From: a virus
Strand: one strand, 5' to 3'
IMG/VR virus record: IMGVR_UViG_3300027747_002377
Location: 18,373-82,372 of that record
DNA: 64,000 nucleotides
Under the pieces are notes generated by a model, which had not been told where the DNA came from, did not search any database, and saw nothing but the letters and a program-made list of their open reading frames with translations. The translations under genes were made by a program, and so were the position numbers. Positions 1-7,907 of the stretch are shown piece by piece (within the stretch, counting starts at the first letter, position 1; each line of letters starts with the position of its first letter).

Positions 1-540
1 TTCTTTTTTAAATTCTTGGTACGGTAATATTTGACTACGTTGTCCTAGCCCGTAGCGCAAGGTTGCTTCAAGTAAAGGAGATTGAGAAGTGCGTCCGGTG
101 GGATCTTCTTCTTTTGAAACAGGTGCAACAGCTTTATAGCCAAGTGGCCGCAAGCCTTGTTGTACGGGGCCACGTACATTGCTAAGAGCAAGGAGCGTAA
201 GTGGCGCCAGCTTTCCCAGAGTTGCGCCTGTAACTGGGTCCATGCCTACGGTCTCTGCAACTCTTTTGCCTAGATCTCCAGCCATGCGAGGAACGTTTGT
301 ATATTTCCAAACATTCTTCAAACTGGCATCAGTTAAAAGATCACCAACAGCTGTAGCCGCAATTTTTTGTGGGTTAGAAGCAATGTCCTTTAAAGATGAA
401 AGTACGCTACCAGATTTAGAACCGAACCCATATTTACTTTGATATATAGACGAACGTAGTTCATCGGCCGCTGAATGAACAAACTTCTGAACAGATGCAA
501 GACTGTTTGTTAAGTAATTTGTAACAGTATTGACATTCAT
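1..540 (-). CDS. Partial CDS, unknown virion-type protein (C-terminus outside window)
   Basis: The reading frame is open from an ATG at 540-538 to base 1, giving 180 visible residues (MNVNTVTNYLTNSLASVQKF at the start) without a stop, so the gene continues beyond the left edge. The start overlaps the stop of the upstream minus-strand gene by one base (TAATG), which suggests translational coupling. The visible part is Ala/Ser/Leu-rich without a recognisable domain. Its neighbours are Gln/Ala-rich virion-type genes, so a structural or assembly role is inferred from context only. Confidence 0.75.
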   Translation of the reverse strand, partial: MNVNTVTNYLTNSLASVQKFVHSAADELRSSIYQSKYGFGSKSGSVLSSLKDIASNPQKIAATAVGDLLTDASLKNVWKYTNVPRMAGDLGKRVAETVGMDPVTGATLGKLAPLTLLALSNVRGPVQQGLRPLGYKAVAPVSKEEDPTGRTSQSPLLEATLRYGLGQRSQILPYQEFKKE

Positions 541-1091
541 TAGCCGTATTGAGGAGAATTTGCGGACACTATTCTATACATTGTATCTAGATCGGCGCTT
601 GGATTGCGGTGTACAATTTCTGTTGGTGCGCGATAGTTTTTAGCCATGGCTAGAGCAATTTCGTTATTGTAACGTTGTTGCTCAAGGTCTGCATGATATT
701 GTTGCATCTGCATTAAATCATTACCAGAAGCATAGGGCTGCTGATGTGATTCTGGTGTGATTATATTTGAAACTGCGTGAGACAACGGAGTTGCTGCAAT
801 CTGACCAGTTAGATTAGCCACTGAAGCAGGTACCCCAAGTGCTTCCATCCCACTGGAAATAGGTGCAGCAATACCTGAATGTACTGCCGCATTAATTAAA
901 GATTGAGGTATTGTCCGTTGTGGTTGTTGATTTACAAGACGTGGCAATACTTGCTGAGTAGCGGCGCCAACAGCAGTATCAAGTGCTACTTGTGTACCAA
1001 GTGCTGAAAGCGTAGCTGGATTACTGAAATGTGCCTTCATGGCTTGTCCAGCCATTCGTGCGCCAGATAGGATTGAGGATAGAGGGTTCAT
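540..1091 (-). CDS. Hypothetical Ala/Gln-rich protein, probable virion component
   Basis: 183 aa. The N-terminal two thirds are Ala/Gly/Ser-rich with mildly hydrophobic helices (residues about 18-50 and 75-105). The C-terminal third is a Gln/Met/Tyr-rich helical stretch (residues about 120-150). No family is recognised. It starts by ATGA overlap with the upstream gene and ends by TAATG overlap with the downstream gene, so it is one link of a tightly coupled minus-strand operon. Composition is typical of internal virion or scaffold-associated proteins, but this is inference. Confidence 0.7.
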   Translation of the reverse strand: MNPLSSILSGARMAGQAMKAHFSNPATLSALGTQVALDTAVGAATQQVLPRLVNQQPQRTIPQSLINAAVHSGIAAPISSGMEALGVPASVANLTGQIAATPLSHAVSNIITPESHQQPYASGNDLMQMQQYHADLEQQRYNNEIALAMAKNYRAPTEIVHRNPSADLDTMYRIVSANSPQYG

Positions 1092-1552
1092 GAGGTGGCT
1101 ACTCCATTGCTGCCTGGAATTTTTCCTGCTATTACTTTACTAGGCATATCCATTGGTTGCTTACTTTGAAATGCAGAAATTGTTGATAAATCTACTTTGT
1201 CTTCTTCTGGTATGAGCCCACGATTGACGCCAGAGGCGTATTTATTTGCCCAATCTGTTGCAAGTTCTACGTTGCGAGGATCTTTAAATTTTGGTTTCCC
1301 ATCAGCATTGTCAAATTTTTCTTGTGATGCCATGGCTGTATCCGCACTAAAAATAGCACGATTAATAAAATTTCTTCCTACTGTAGATTCACGTGCTTCA
1401 ACGTAAGGATTATTTTTTGTATAACGTGATAAAAACTTTTGTGGGTCATTTAACACATCAGGATATGGACCAGTGGTACCTGAATAAACAGGCTGACCGT
1501 CGCGCACAGCTTGGTCTCTTACCCCAAAATTATGACTATAATACTGAGTCAT
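1088..1552 (-). CDS. Hypothetical protein, probable virion component
   Basis: 154 aa, hydrophilic, rich in Asn/Asp/Lys, with no transmembrane segment or catalytic motif. It overlaps the next gene by four bases (ATGA). It follows the 67-aa gene at 1558-1761 after five bases. I do not recognise a family. Its place in the minus-strand block next to the 781-aa protein suggests a structural or packaging-related role. Confidence 0.7.
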   Translation of the reverse strand: MTQYYSHNFGVRDQAVRDGQPVYSGTTGPYPDVLNDPQKFLSRYTKNNPYVEARESTVGRNFINRAIFSADTAMASQEKFDNADGKPKFKDPRNVELATDWANKYASGVNRGLIPEEDKVDLSTISAFQSKQPMDMPSKVIAGKIPGSNGVATS

Positions 1553-1557
1553 TTTTT

Positions 1558-1761
1558 TTATTTATTTTCTCTGTGCTTGCGTAGTTTACTTAGGGTCTTT
1601 GCCAGGTTAGCTTGTTTAACGGTGGTCTTATCATATTTTTCAGGATTTGCAGTCACCTGTGCGGCAAGTTCTTTTGTAGACATGCCGCGTTCTTCTGCTT
1701 TTTTAGTAAAGGCGCCGGGATGTTTGATTGCGCCTTGTATCCAGTTCTTGTCTTCAGCCAC
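1558..1761 (-). CDS. Small basic phage protein (conserved type)
   Basis: 67 aa, Lys-rich. It begins MAEDKNWIQGAIKHPGAFTK and ends in a Lys/Arg helix. Short proteins of the same style (…KHPGAFTKKAE…, then a Lys/Arg helix) recur in many large phages and viruses, from memory of the family. No enzymatic motif is visible. It may be a nucleic-acid-binding virion or packaging accessory. It is co-transcribed with the 154-aa gene downstream and the 149-aa gene upstream. Confidence 0.7.
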   Translation of the reverse strand: MAEDKNWIQGAIKHPGAFTKKAEERGMSTKELAAQVTANPEKYDKTTVKQANLAKTLSKLRKHRENK

Positions 1762-1763
1762 GG

Positions 1764-2213
1764 TTACTTAGCAAGTAAAGATTTAACGTAAGAAATACCA
1801 ACTTTTTTATTTACAAGACCATTTACGACTTCAGTGATTTGCTTGGCAGCAAGCACTTGAGGTACTTCATATGCGGACTTGGAATATTGACGAACTTTGT
1901 CTGCTGCTTTTTGTGGCAACCAACGTTCGGCAATTAAGATTGAAATATCTTTTACTTCTTTTGGTGTAAGCGTACCGTCGCTGACGGCTTCTACTGTAAG
2001 TTGAATAGCTTGGTCAATATCCGAACCGTTCCATTTTGATAGGTTCCTATCCAGGATTGGATCGACAATATCGTAAGCTTTCTTGATTACTGGACCGTAC
2101 TTAAGGATATTAGATGCAACCTTAAGGCGATTGAATTTAGTAACTGCAACCGTAATTCCAGCTCCCACCAGGAGGAAAAAAGCTGGTATAAGAATTGGTT
2201 CGAGTCCTGTCAC
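1764..2213 (-). CDS. Hypothetical protein with N-terminal membrane segment
   Basis: 149 aa. Residues about 6-25 form one hydrophobic segment (PILIPAFFLLVGAGITVAVT). A helical, charged, soluble part follows. This suggests a membrane-anchored protein with most of its mass on one side. A holin-like role is conceivable, but a second membrane helix is missing and the lysis genes lie elsewhere (52.9-54.3 kb). It sits in the minus-strand virion-type operon, three bases from the next gene. Confidence 0.7.
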   Translation of the reverse strand: MTGLEPILIPAFFLLVGAGITVAVTKFNRLKVASNILKYGPVIKKAYDIVDPILDRNLSKWNGSDIDQAIQLTVEAVSDGTLTPKEVKDISILIAERWLPQKAADKVRQYSKSAYEVPQVLAAKQITEVVNGLVNKKVGISYVKSLLAK

Positions 2214-2255
2214 GGCAATTCCTCAGTTTTGTTCATTCTAGCCTTAGTATGCCGT

Positions 2256-4601
2256 TTAATACGGATTGAGTTTGGTACCGATGCCAATGTTTTTCATAAT
2301 TCCTGAAACCGTTTCATCGGATGGTCCGGGTATGCCTACTGGGACTTGACTTGTTTCTGAGCGCATTACACCACGAGAACGTGCTCGGCCTGCAAGGTGG
2401 CCAAAATTCTCAAGTCCTACTTGTCCTGTAGAGGTATTACGTGCAACTCCCATTAAAGTATTAAGTGCTCCATAAGCAAGTTGCGGATCATTTGCAACTG
2501 CCATGTGTATACCAGACTGGCGTAAGGCGTTATCAAATTGTTGGGCCAGCATTGGATAAGCAGATTTGCTTATACCTTTTGTATTAAAAAGTTTATTTGC
2601 GGCGTCAATAAATTCAGGATTTCTGTTTTCTATTACGCGACCATATTTAGTAACTGTGTGCGGATCAGGTAACTCTATTCCATTTGCTGCTGCATGTTGT
2701 TGTGCAACGTTTGCAAAAATAGCGTGAGCTTGATCCCCGATGCGTCGTCGGAAATCATTGGTGGTCATTGGGACTAAACCACCTTCTGTTTTTAAATGCA
2801 GAACTTGACTTGAGCTTTGTGGGCCAAGAAGTGAATTAAATGCTTTTACTCTATCTGAACTTGTTGCGTTTTCATATGTTCTTGCTGATATTTCTGGATC
2901 AGATCCTGTTGTTTGACCAGTAAAGCCTGCATACTCAATTCTTCCTTCAGCAAGGGCTTCTTTGTCAAGTGCGCTTACGTTACGCATTGTCCGACCGCCA
3001 GAGGCTGAAATAACTGCGGAAGGATTTGCAACTTCCGGAGTTACACCGTGTACATACTCAGAACTAAGGGTTTCACGTGATGCGCCTTGACGACCTTGTT
3101 TGGTTAGGCCAGCCACGTTTTCTTCTACATAACGATCAAGAAGATCTTTAGGAGTAGCGCCCCTTACTTCACCAGTACCAACTTCCATTGTGCGTCCGGT
3201 AAATTTAGTTTGCCCCGGATCAAATGTTTCTCCGCCAAGTGCAACATTACCTGTTTTCTCATAAGCTTTTTGCATTATATGGGAAAGCTCACCACTACTA
3301 ACTGCGGCGTGCGCTTGATCAAGTGAAATACGTTCTCCAGTTTTTGCAAAAACTTCTGCAACAAGGTTTGCAGCTTTCAAATCTTCTGGAGAAACATTAC
3401 GTTCAGGCCTTGCACCACGGGTATACCATGGGTCTCTGATTTCTCCTTTAATTGTTTGTACTGGAGGAAGTTCAAACCTACCTTCCCTTGCTTTCCGAGT
3501 ATGTTCTCCTGTCCATGGATCGGCTTGTTGCGTTAAACCAGAAATAAATGAATCAACTTTATCTATTGTTGAAGGAACAGTAGCTGAAGTTTGTTGTGAG
3601 ACGTTAAAAAGTTCCGGCTGCACTACATTTGCACTTTGACCAGTTAAGGTTTCTCCGCTTGATGGTTCAACTCCAGCTAGGGAACGCATCCGCGCCAAAG
3701 CATCAACTTTAGGCATTTCTGAAAGTTCTAATTGAACTGGGTCTGCTGGGTCAACGCCACGACGAATTTCTTCAAACGTTAAACCTGCTTTACGTTTATT
3801 TGCTACATCAAGAAGACGTGCAGTAGCTTCTGACCGTTGTTGTTGTGCAACAATGTCGCCGGTCTGTTCTGGAGCAAATGTCTGGCTTGAAGTGATTACT
3901 TCGCTTTCAGTTACAGGTTTTGTACTTAAAACCTCACGAACAGGCGATCCAACCGGAGATCCTTTTGCAATTTGTACTTCTTGGGTTGAAACTGGCACAT
4001 CTGCTTGGTTGTAACGTTGTGCAGTTGTTGGAGGGGTTACATCGCCAGAATTACGGATTGTGTCTGGATCAACGCCACGGTCTATCCCTAATCCCCCTAA
4101 GAAGCTTGAAACACGGTTACCAATATTTTGTGCGCTTTGTTTAATGGTTGCGCCAGCATTTTGTACAGCTTGACGACCTTCTGGAGTAACAGCAAGTGCA
4201 ACGCCACCTGCAACAAGTCCGGCGCCAAGTGCTGCACGACCTAAATTACGAACTAAATTATGTTGTTGTGCTTCATCTTCAATGCGATCTGATTCTTGAT
4301 TAATATAGTGTTCGCCAGTAAGTGTTGCGTCGTGTGTACCTACAACTTTTGAAACGTTGTTATCTGGCGTAACAGGTGAATGCAAAGCGCTATCTGCATC
4401 AAAGCGCTGCATAGAAACCGGCTGATCGTATACAATATTTGCGCCAGGGTTACTTAGAACCCTATTTGCCCCTGATTTACCAAAATTACGTACAAATTCA
4501 TGTACATGAGGCGCCATCGCCATCTTTTCTTCTGGTGTTTGAGGGTATTTATTGCCTGTAGAGGACGCCCAGAGAGCAAAATCCTGCGGTGATACGGGCA
4601 T
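2256..4601 (-). CDS. Large hypothetical virion protein (781 aa)
   Basis: 781 aa, Ala/Gln/Thr/Val-rich. A single Ala/Gly hydrophobic stretch lies at about residues 120-140 (GRAALGAGLVAGGVALAVT), followed by long low-complexity hydrophilic regions. No enzymatic domain is recognisable. It is the first gene of the leftward operon, and its start faces the 680-bp divergent control region. Length, composition and position fit an internal virion (ejection-type) or scaffold protein. This is an inference from architecture. Confidence 0.75.
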   Translation of the reverse strand: MPVSPQDFALWASSTGNKYPQTPEEKMAMAPHVHEFVRNFGKSGANRVLSNPGANIVYDQPVSMQRFDADSALHSPVTPDNNVSKVVGTHDATLTGEHYINQESDRIEDEAQQHNLVRNLGRAALGAGLVAGGVALAVTPEGRQAVQNAGATIKQSAQNIGNRVSSFLGGLGIDRGVDPDTIRNSGDVTPPTTAQRYNQADVPVSTQEVQIAKGSPVGSPVREVLSTKPVTESEVITSSQTFAPEQTGDIVAQQQRSEATARLLDVANKRKAGLTFEEIRRGVDPADPVQLELSEMPKVDALARMRSLAGVEPSSGETLTGQSANVVQPELFNVSQQTSATVPSTIDKVDSFISGLTQQADPWTGEHTRKAREGRFELPPVQTIKGEIRDPWYTRGARPERNVSPEDLKAANLVAEVFAKTGERISLDQAHAAVSSGELSHIMQKAYEKTGNVALGGETFDPGQTKFTGRTMEVGTGEVRGATPKDLLDRYVEENVAGLTKQGRQGASRETLSSEYVHGVTPEVANPSAVISASGGRTMRNVSALDKEALAEGRIEYAGFTGQTTGSDPEISARTYENATSSDRVKAFNSLLGPQSSSQVLHLKTEGGLVPMTTNDFRRRIGDQAHAIFANVAQQHAAANGIELPDPHTVTKYGRVIENRNPEFIDAANKLFNTKGISKSAYPMLAQQFDNALRQSGIHMAVANDPQLAYGALNTLMGVARNTSTGQVGLENFGHLAGRARSRGVMRSETSQVPVGIPGPSDETVSGIMKNIGIGTKLNPY

Positions 4602-5280
4602 CTTATTTAAATTCTTTGATATATCTGATTTTAAGCTCTATAAACATGCTGTGACCCCTATCGGCGCCTTAAAATAGGCCATTTTGGGGTAAAAATTACG
4701 GCAGGCATCAAGCAACTATAGCGCCAGAGGGTGGGCTGAAACAAAAAAAGAAAGGGTAGATGCACGGGTGCATTGGACGGTGCGTTAAGAGTAGGTTATA
4801 CGTTATGTATGTGTGTAGGTTGAGGCTTCCTCTGCGCTTGGGAGCGTATGTTAAGACATTTGCTTCGATTGATAGTATATAGTGCTTCGATTAAAAATTT
4901 TATTCGATGGGTGAAGCAGGATTTGTGTTTCACCTGCTGCGTTTAAACCAGGTTTACCCTGTTATACTTCCCAAACCTTAATTTATATGCCCTTCTCCCT
5001 TATTCTCCCTCCAAATCCCTTCCAGCGCAACGCATCTCAGCGTTTCCGTCAGGTGGAAAGTGGCCAGCCAGGAAAATTCGGCAGGAGCTGTGGATATCTT
5101 TTCTTGCTTTAATTTTAACTACGTTTTTATTTAGTATAACCTTTTGCTGCGTAAGATTTGTATTTATTCGGGAATTAAATTTTGTATTTAATACTACTTC
5201 GTTGTAGACGACTTCCTCCAGGCTTCGATGCTTGGATGCAGTCCTCTTGACTGCAATCAATTCTACCAAAGCTAACTCCA
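4602..5280. promoter_or_regulatory. Divergent control region between leftward virion genes and rightward early genes
   Basis: 680 bp without a convincing gene. It separates the leftward operon (start 4601) from the rightward early array (start 5281). Visible elements are a 14-bp palindrome ATGCACGGGTGCAT at 4760-4773, repeated TTCGAT boxes at 4864-4908, and an AGCAGG…CCTGCT inverted repeat near 4914-4940. There is also a hairpin TGCAGTC-CTCTT-GACTGCA at 5237-5255 just before the first early gene, and AT-rich -10-like stretches (TAGTATAAC near 5135). It is a candidate for early promoters and possibly a replication origin. Neither function can be proved from sequence alone. Confidence 0.5.
4864..4908. 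repeat. TTCGAT iterated boxes flanking a TATA-rich core
   Basis: Two copies of GCTTCGATT (4862-4870 and 4884-4892) are 22 bp apart, about two helical turns, and a further TTCGAT lies at 4903-4908. Between the first two is the AT-rich GATAGTATATAGTG. A related CTTCGAT occurs at 5223. The spacing suggests binding sites for a multimeric DNA-binding protein, either an operator or an iteron. Confidence 0.4.
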
Positions 5281-5505
5281 ATGAACAACACATCTCCTTT
5301 CCAAGATGCTTTCTTTGCTGCAGAAGAGGCTGCAGAAGAAGCTGCAATGAATGAGTTTATGGCTAAGAATGACGCCAACGCAACTCTTGCAAAGGTTGCA
5401 TTCAAAGTTGCATTCACAGCTGCAGTAGCAGGTGTTGGATACCTTGCAACACGCCCCAGAGTAAAACGAGCAGTTGCTGAACTGTTCAAAGCTGAATCCG
5501 TTTAA
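5281..5505 (+). CDS. Small early protein with C-terminal hydrophobic helix
   Basis: 74 aa. The acidic N-terminal half has repeated Glu-Glu-Ala-Ala (residues 13-22). An Ala-rich hydrophobic helix (about 40-57) and a basic tail follow. It may be a single-pass membrane or peripheral membrane peptide. First gene of the rightward array. The ATG at 5281 follows an A/C-rich leader without a Shine-Dalgarno sequence. A GGGAGG/CCTCCC hairpin begins eight bases after the stop. Confidence 0.65.
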   Translation: MNNTSPFQDAFFAAEEAAEEAAMNEFMAKNDANATLAKVAFKVAFTAAVAGVGYLATRPRVKRAVAELFKAESV

Positions 5506-5512
5506 GCGGTCA

Positions 5513-5618
5513 GGGAGGTGCAATGCCTCCCGCAGCTCTTACCAACACTACGTTTTAATGTTTTGTTGGTTCTCTGAAGTAAGTTTTGTATTTAAACTTG
5601 CTTCGTTTTATCCTTTGC
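5513..5618 (+). terminator. Three-hairpin intergenic cassette ending in CCTTTGC
   Basis: Three perfect or near-perfect hairpins follow each other. They are GGGAGG-7 nt-CCTCCC (5513-5531), ACCAACA-16 nt-TGTTGGT (5541-5570), and GAAGTAAGT with ACTTGCTTC (5576-5604). The last has loop TTTGTATTTAA and tail GTTTTAT. The CCTTTGC box follows at 5612-5618, ten bases before the next ATG. The last hairpin looks like an intrinsic terminator. The same loop and tail recur at 7099-7141 with a covarying stem. Confidence 0.65.
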
Positions 5619-5627
5619 ACCACCGGT

Positions 5628-5888
5628 ATGACCTCTACCACCGCTGTGTACAACATGATCCAGGATCTACGTATCCTGGCTCGCAGAGATTCCAGTGAGT
5701 ATCACCCTATGGTTGATCGTGACCTGGAACAATTCCGCCTCTCCTTCCTTGATGCCTTCGAGGCATTCATGGACCTAGGCAAAGGTGATCTCCAGCCATT
5801 CATTGTGGTTGGAAATAAGATCATCTCCAGTAACAAAGAGTTACTGAAATGGCTTAAGCATGAGCTTGAGCTAGAAGCTGACTGGTAA
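5628..5888 (+). CDS. Hypothetical early protein
   Basis: 86 aa from the ATG at 5628. An upstream TTG at 5586 lies inside the terminator hairpin and is not credible. Mixed helical protein with an Arg/Asp-rich N-terminal half and a Leu/Glu-rich C-terminal helix. No family recognised. It is preceded by CCTTTGC at 5612-5618 and followed by two stable hairpins. Confidence 0.65.
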   Translation: MTSTTAVYNMIQDLRILARRDSSEYHPMVDRDLEQFRLSFLDAFEAFMDLGKGDLQPFIVVGNKIISSNKELLKWLKHELELEADW

Positions 5889-5898
5889 CCAGACCAGC

Positions 5899-5942
5899 GG
5901 GGAGGTTTGAGCCCTCCCTCAGTTATTGCCCAGTAATGGGCA
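5899..5942 (+). other. Paired intergenic hairpins
   Basis: GGGGAGG-TTTGAGC-CCTCCC (5899-5918) is followed by TGCCC-AGTAAT-GGGCA (5927-5942). The first repeats the GGGAGG/CCTCCC stem seen at 5513-5531 after the previous gene. There is no long U tract, so RNA stabilisation or processing is as likely as termination. Confidence 0.5.
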
Positions 5943-5963
5943 CCAACCAAACAGGAGTACCCA

Positions 5964-6158
5964 ATGCTTTCATGGTCACCAGAAGGTTGTCCTACTCACC
6001 GGGTTACCTGGTATGGAGGACAGTCAACTCAAATACACTTTGAAATACTACAGAAAGACGAATGGCGCCAAGTGGATATCAAGACCTTAAATGAACTACC
6101 TACCGGCGTTAAAGAATTTCAAGAACTGCTTATTGACTGCTATCAAGATTTTGTCTGA
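5964..6158 (+). CDS. Hypothetical early protein
   Basis: 64 aa, with several aromatic residues in the first half (WSPEG, TWYGG) and an acidic amphipathic C-terminal part. No family recognised. The ATG at 5964 is preceded by CAGGAGTACCCA, which contains GGAG. This is one of the few early genes with a usable Shine-Dalgarno sequence. Confidence 0.6.
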   Translation: MLSWSPEGCPTHRVTWYGGQSTQIHFEILQKDEWRQVDIKTLNELPTGVKEFQELLIDCYQDFV

Positions 6159-6190
6159 TAACACTTAAAGATTTATTAACTTACCCAATC

Positions 6191-6224
6191 GCAGCCTGGG
6201 TCAGGATGCTGCTTATTCCTTTGC
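6191..6224 (+). terminator. Hairpin, U-rich tail and CCTTTGC box
   Basis: GCAGC and GCTGC (6191-6195, 6208-6212) form a short stem with a 12-nt loop. TTATT and the CCTTTGC box (6218-6224) follow, nine bases before the ATG of the OB-fold gene. This is the same order of elements as at 5576-5618 and 7099-7141. Confidence 0.45.
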
Positions 6225-6233
6225 TTTCACAAC

Positions 6234-6641
6234 ATGTCTTCAGCTAACAACGGAATGATCGTCGGTACCATCGTGTCCGACATCATTCAACGTCAACCTA
6301 ATGATCAACTCGCAGTAACACAATTCCGTGTTGCTCCAGTCGACGCCAGGAAAGAAGATTCTCCTATTCCATTAACTGCTTACAACGGTATTGGTACCAA
6401 CATCGTTGATAAGTACAATCAAGGTGATCTTGTAAGCGCTTCTTACAGATTGCGCTACCAAACCTGGCAAGACCCAGAAGGCAAGTATCTCAGCCGAATG
6501 GAAGTTGTAGTGACATCCATTACTACAATCCGTCTCGGTAAGATCAGTACTGCCAAACGAGCAGAAGCTGCAGCTGGAACTGACAATCCAACTGAACCTC
6601 AGCTCAACATCCTAGAAGAAGCTAAACTCGCTTCTTTGTAA
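6234..6641 (+). CDS. Probable single-stranded DNA-binding protein (OB fold)
   Basis: 135 aa. The pattern fits a short SSB-type OB fold: a beta strand at residues 7-17 (NGMIVGTIVSD), a strand with TQFRVAPVD (about 29-38), a GIGTNIVDKYNQGDLV connection (52-68), then SASYRLRYQTWQDPEGKY and MEVVVTSIT as the last strands. The Trp in the strand before the EGKY turn is typical of SSBs. The C-terminal tail lacks a DDDIPF-type tip, which the protein at 24736 has. It probably protects ssDNA during replication or recombination. Other OB-fold roles are possible. Confidence 0.6.
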   Translation: MSSANNGMIVGTIVSDIIQRQPNDQLAVTQFRVAPVDARKEDSPIPLTAYNGIGTNIVDKYNQGDLVSASYRLRYQTWQDPEGKYLSRMEVVVTSITTIRLGKISTAKRAEAAAGTDNPTEPQLNILEEAKLASL

Positions 6642-6660
6642 TAAATTTTCACTCTATAGG

Positions 6661-6790
6661 GTAGTTTTAGCATTTGTTGAAACTACTCCTTGGAATGAAT
6701 TCTCCTACTGATGGTCACAAGAAGGAGATCCTTTGATCCCTTTTCTGTGGTCCTCACCTGAGGCCCGCTGTGTGAAACTTAAGGTTTTCT
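6661..6790 (+). ncRNA. Structured intergenic region with three hairpins
   Basis: 190 bp between genes hold several hairpins. They are GTAGTTT/AAACTAC (6661-6686), a long imperfect stem TCACAAGAAGGAGATC against GATCCCTTTTCTGTGG (6715-6750), and GTGTGAAAC/GTTTCCACAC (about 6769-6804). The middle element has a homologue at 7391-7440 that keeps TCACAAGAAGG and TTTTCCTGTGGTTCTCACC while the stem core differs. It could be an RNA processing or stability element. It codes for nothing recognisable. Confidence 0.4.
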
Positions 6791-6832
6791 TTATGTTTCC
6801 ACACAACAAATCACTTCCTTTCCACTAACAAC

Positions 6833-7072
6833 ATGTCCAAACCTTTCATTGCTTTCGTCGGACTCACACTGACCGGAACAGTAGCTTGGCTCAAACTCAA
6901 CGAAGAACAGCAGGAACGCATCAAAGAAGTGATCAAGATTAACCGGCGCAAGCTTGCTAACCTGATTGCTCCAAGTGAAGATCTTGGTGACCTAACAAAC
7001 GCAGTAGATCCTGCTGTCCTGGAAGAAATTGCTGCATTCTGTAATGCAACTCCAGGCACAGAAGAAGCCTGA
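6833..7072 (+). CDS. Small protein with N-terminal membrane helix
   Basis: 79 aa. Residues 5-20 are hydrophobic (FIAFVGLTLTGTVAWL). A basic helix (EERIKEVIKINRRKL type) and an acidic tail follow. Likely a single-pass inner-membrane protein with a cytoplasmic C-terminus. The start ATG at 6833 follows CTTCCTTTCCACTAACAAC, a variant of the CCTTTGC leader. Confidence 0.65.
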   Translation: MSKPFIAFVGLTLTGTVAWLKLNEEQQERIKEVIKINRRKLANLIAPSEDLGDLTNAVDPAVLEEIAAFCNATPGTEEA

Positions 7073-7098
7073 CACCGCAACAATTTAATCATTTTTAT

Positions 7099-7141
7099 GG
7101 AGTGAGTTTGTATTTAAGCTCGCTCCGTTTTATTCCTTTGC
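7099..7141 (+). terminator. Terminator-type hairpin plus CCTTTGC box
   Basis: GGAGTGAG (7099-7106) pairs with CTCGCTCC (7119-7126). The loop TTTGTATTTAAG is followed by GTTTTATT and CCTTTGC (7135-7141). The loop and tail are nearly identical to 5585-5618, but stem bases differ on both sides and pairing is kept. That is covariation supporting an RNA structure. Confidence 0.65.
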
Positions 7142-7150
7142 AATCAAACC

Positions 7151-7387
7151 ATGCAACGTCAAGACTACTCCTTTCTCTATCAGAAGAACAGCGACGGTTA
7201 CCTCGTTACAATCCGTGGTGACTTTGCTGAAATGACCCGTGTGAACGTTGTTGAGAAACGTTCTCAATACATCAAACTGGAAGCTCCTGTCGATGTAATC
7301 CGCCAGTCAGTCAATCAACTGATCGGTCGAGGCTACCGACAAGTCAAAGCTCTTGAGCTAAGCTGGAGAGCACTCGCTTCCGATTGA
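7151..7387 (+). CDS. Hypothetical early protein
   Basis: 78 aa with an alternating strand/helix pattern and no membrane segment. It begins MQRQDYSFLYQKNSDGYLVT and carries a basic helix around residues 50-65. No known family recognised. Its ATG lies nine bases after the CCTTTGC box. A long hairpin (7391-7435) starts four bases after the stop. Confidence 0.65.
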   Translation: MQRQDYSFLYQKNSDGYLVTIRGDFAEMTRVNVVEKRSQYIKLEAPVDVIRQSVNQLIGRGYRQVKALELSWRALASD

Positions 7388-7390
7388 CAA

Positions 7391-7456
7391 TCACAAGAAG
7401 GGGCGTGAGTCTCATGAGTCTTACGCCTTTTCCTGTGGTTCTCACCATGAACCACA
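7391..7456 (+). ncRNA. Long intergenic hairpin, homologue of 6715-6759
   Basis: CACAAGAAGGGGCGTGAG pairs with CTTACGCCTTTTCCTGTG through Watson-Crick and several G-U pairs, with a short loop. GTGGTTC-TCACCAT-GAACCAC (about 7436-7454) follows. The outer sequences TCACAAGAAGG and TTTTCCTGTGGTTCTCACC match the element at 6715-6759. Confidence 0.45.
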
Positions 7457-7478
7457 ACCCATTTACAATCCTTTGCAA

Positions 7479-7691
7479 ATGAACCCTGTTATTGCCGCCA
7501 TTGCGTCCGGTACTCTTCTCGGTTTCGGAACAACAATGGTTCTTCAAGATCTAATCAACGTTCACGTCTCCAAAAGCTGCAACACAACGCTAAACCAAAT
7601 AGTTACCGTTCGTGGTGTAACTGGTGACGCAAAATACTGCATCTCTACAAAACTTCTTCACGGTCCCAGTAACCTCAACCTAAATCAATGA
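7479..7691 (+). CDS. Small exported or membrane-anchored protein
   Basis: 70 aa from the ATG at 7479. A TTG two codons upstream lies inside the CCTTTGC box and is not credible. The N-terminal 20 residues are hydrophobic (MNPVIAAIASGTLLGFGTTM). Two Cys (C34 and C54 region) lie in the exposed part. The stop overlaps the next start (ATGA). No family recognised. Confidence 0.65.
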   Translation: MNPVIAAIASGTLLGFGTTMVLQDLINVHVSKSCNTTLNQIVTVRGVTGDAKYCISTKLLHGPSNLNLNQ

Positions 7692-7891
7692 TCGGTTTCT
7701 CAATTGAATTCAAACGCTGGTACTTTGTACTACGTGGACCACTGGGTAGAGTTTATTTAACTGCCGGTTTTGCTTCAAGGCCGCCAGTTGTAATTCCTAG
7801 TGGCTTTACTACGTGGAAAGATTTTTTTGATAAGGAAGGACATGATTTGTGTTCACCTGACGAACAGCCTGAAGATACCTTAACTCAGTAA
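7688..7891 (+). CDS. Hypothetical early protein
   Basis: 67 aa, with an aromatic-rich N-terminal half (FKRWYFVL) and an acidic tail. It starts by ATGA overlap with the previous gene. Near the 3' end the DNA GATTTGTGTTCACCTG resembles 25375-25392 at the 3' end of the SSB-like gene. The shared peptide is only LCSP, so this may be chance. Confidence 0.6.
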   Translation: MIGFSIEFKRWYFVLRGPLGRVYLTAGFASRPPVVIPSGFTTWKDFFDKEGHDLCSPDEQPEDTLTQ

Positions 7892-7907
7892 CAACTATCC
7901 TGGCATT

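Noticed and set aside
5000-5347. 115-codon minus-strand reading frame across the control region and the first early gene
   Set aside because: It lies opposite the real gene at 5281 and over a region with hairpins and repeats. The composition (runs of Gln/Leu/Lys) is not protein-like, and there is no start signal.
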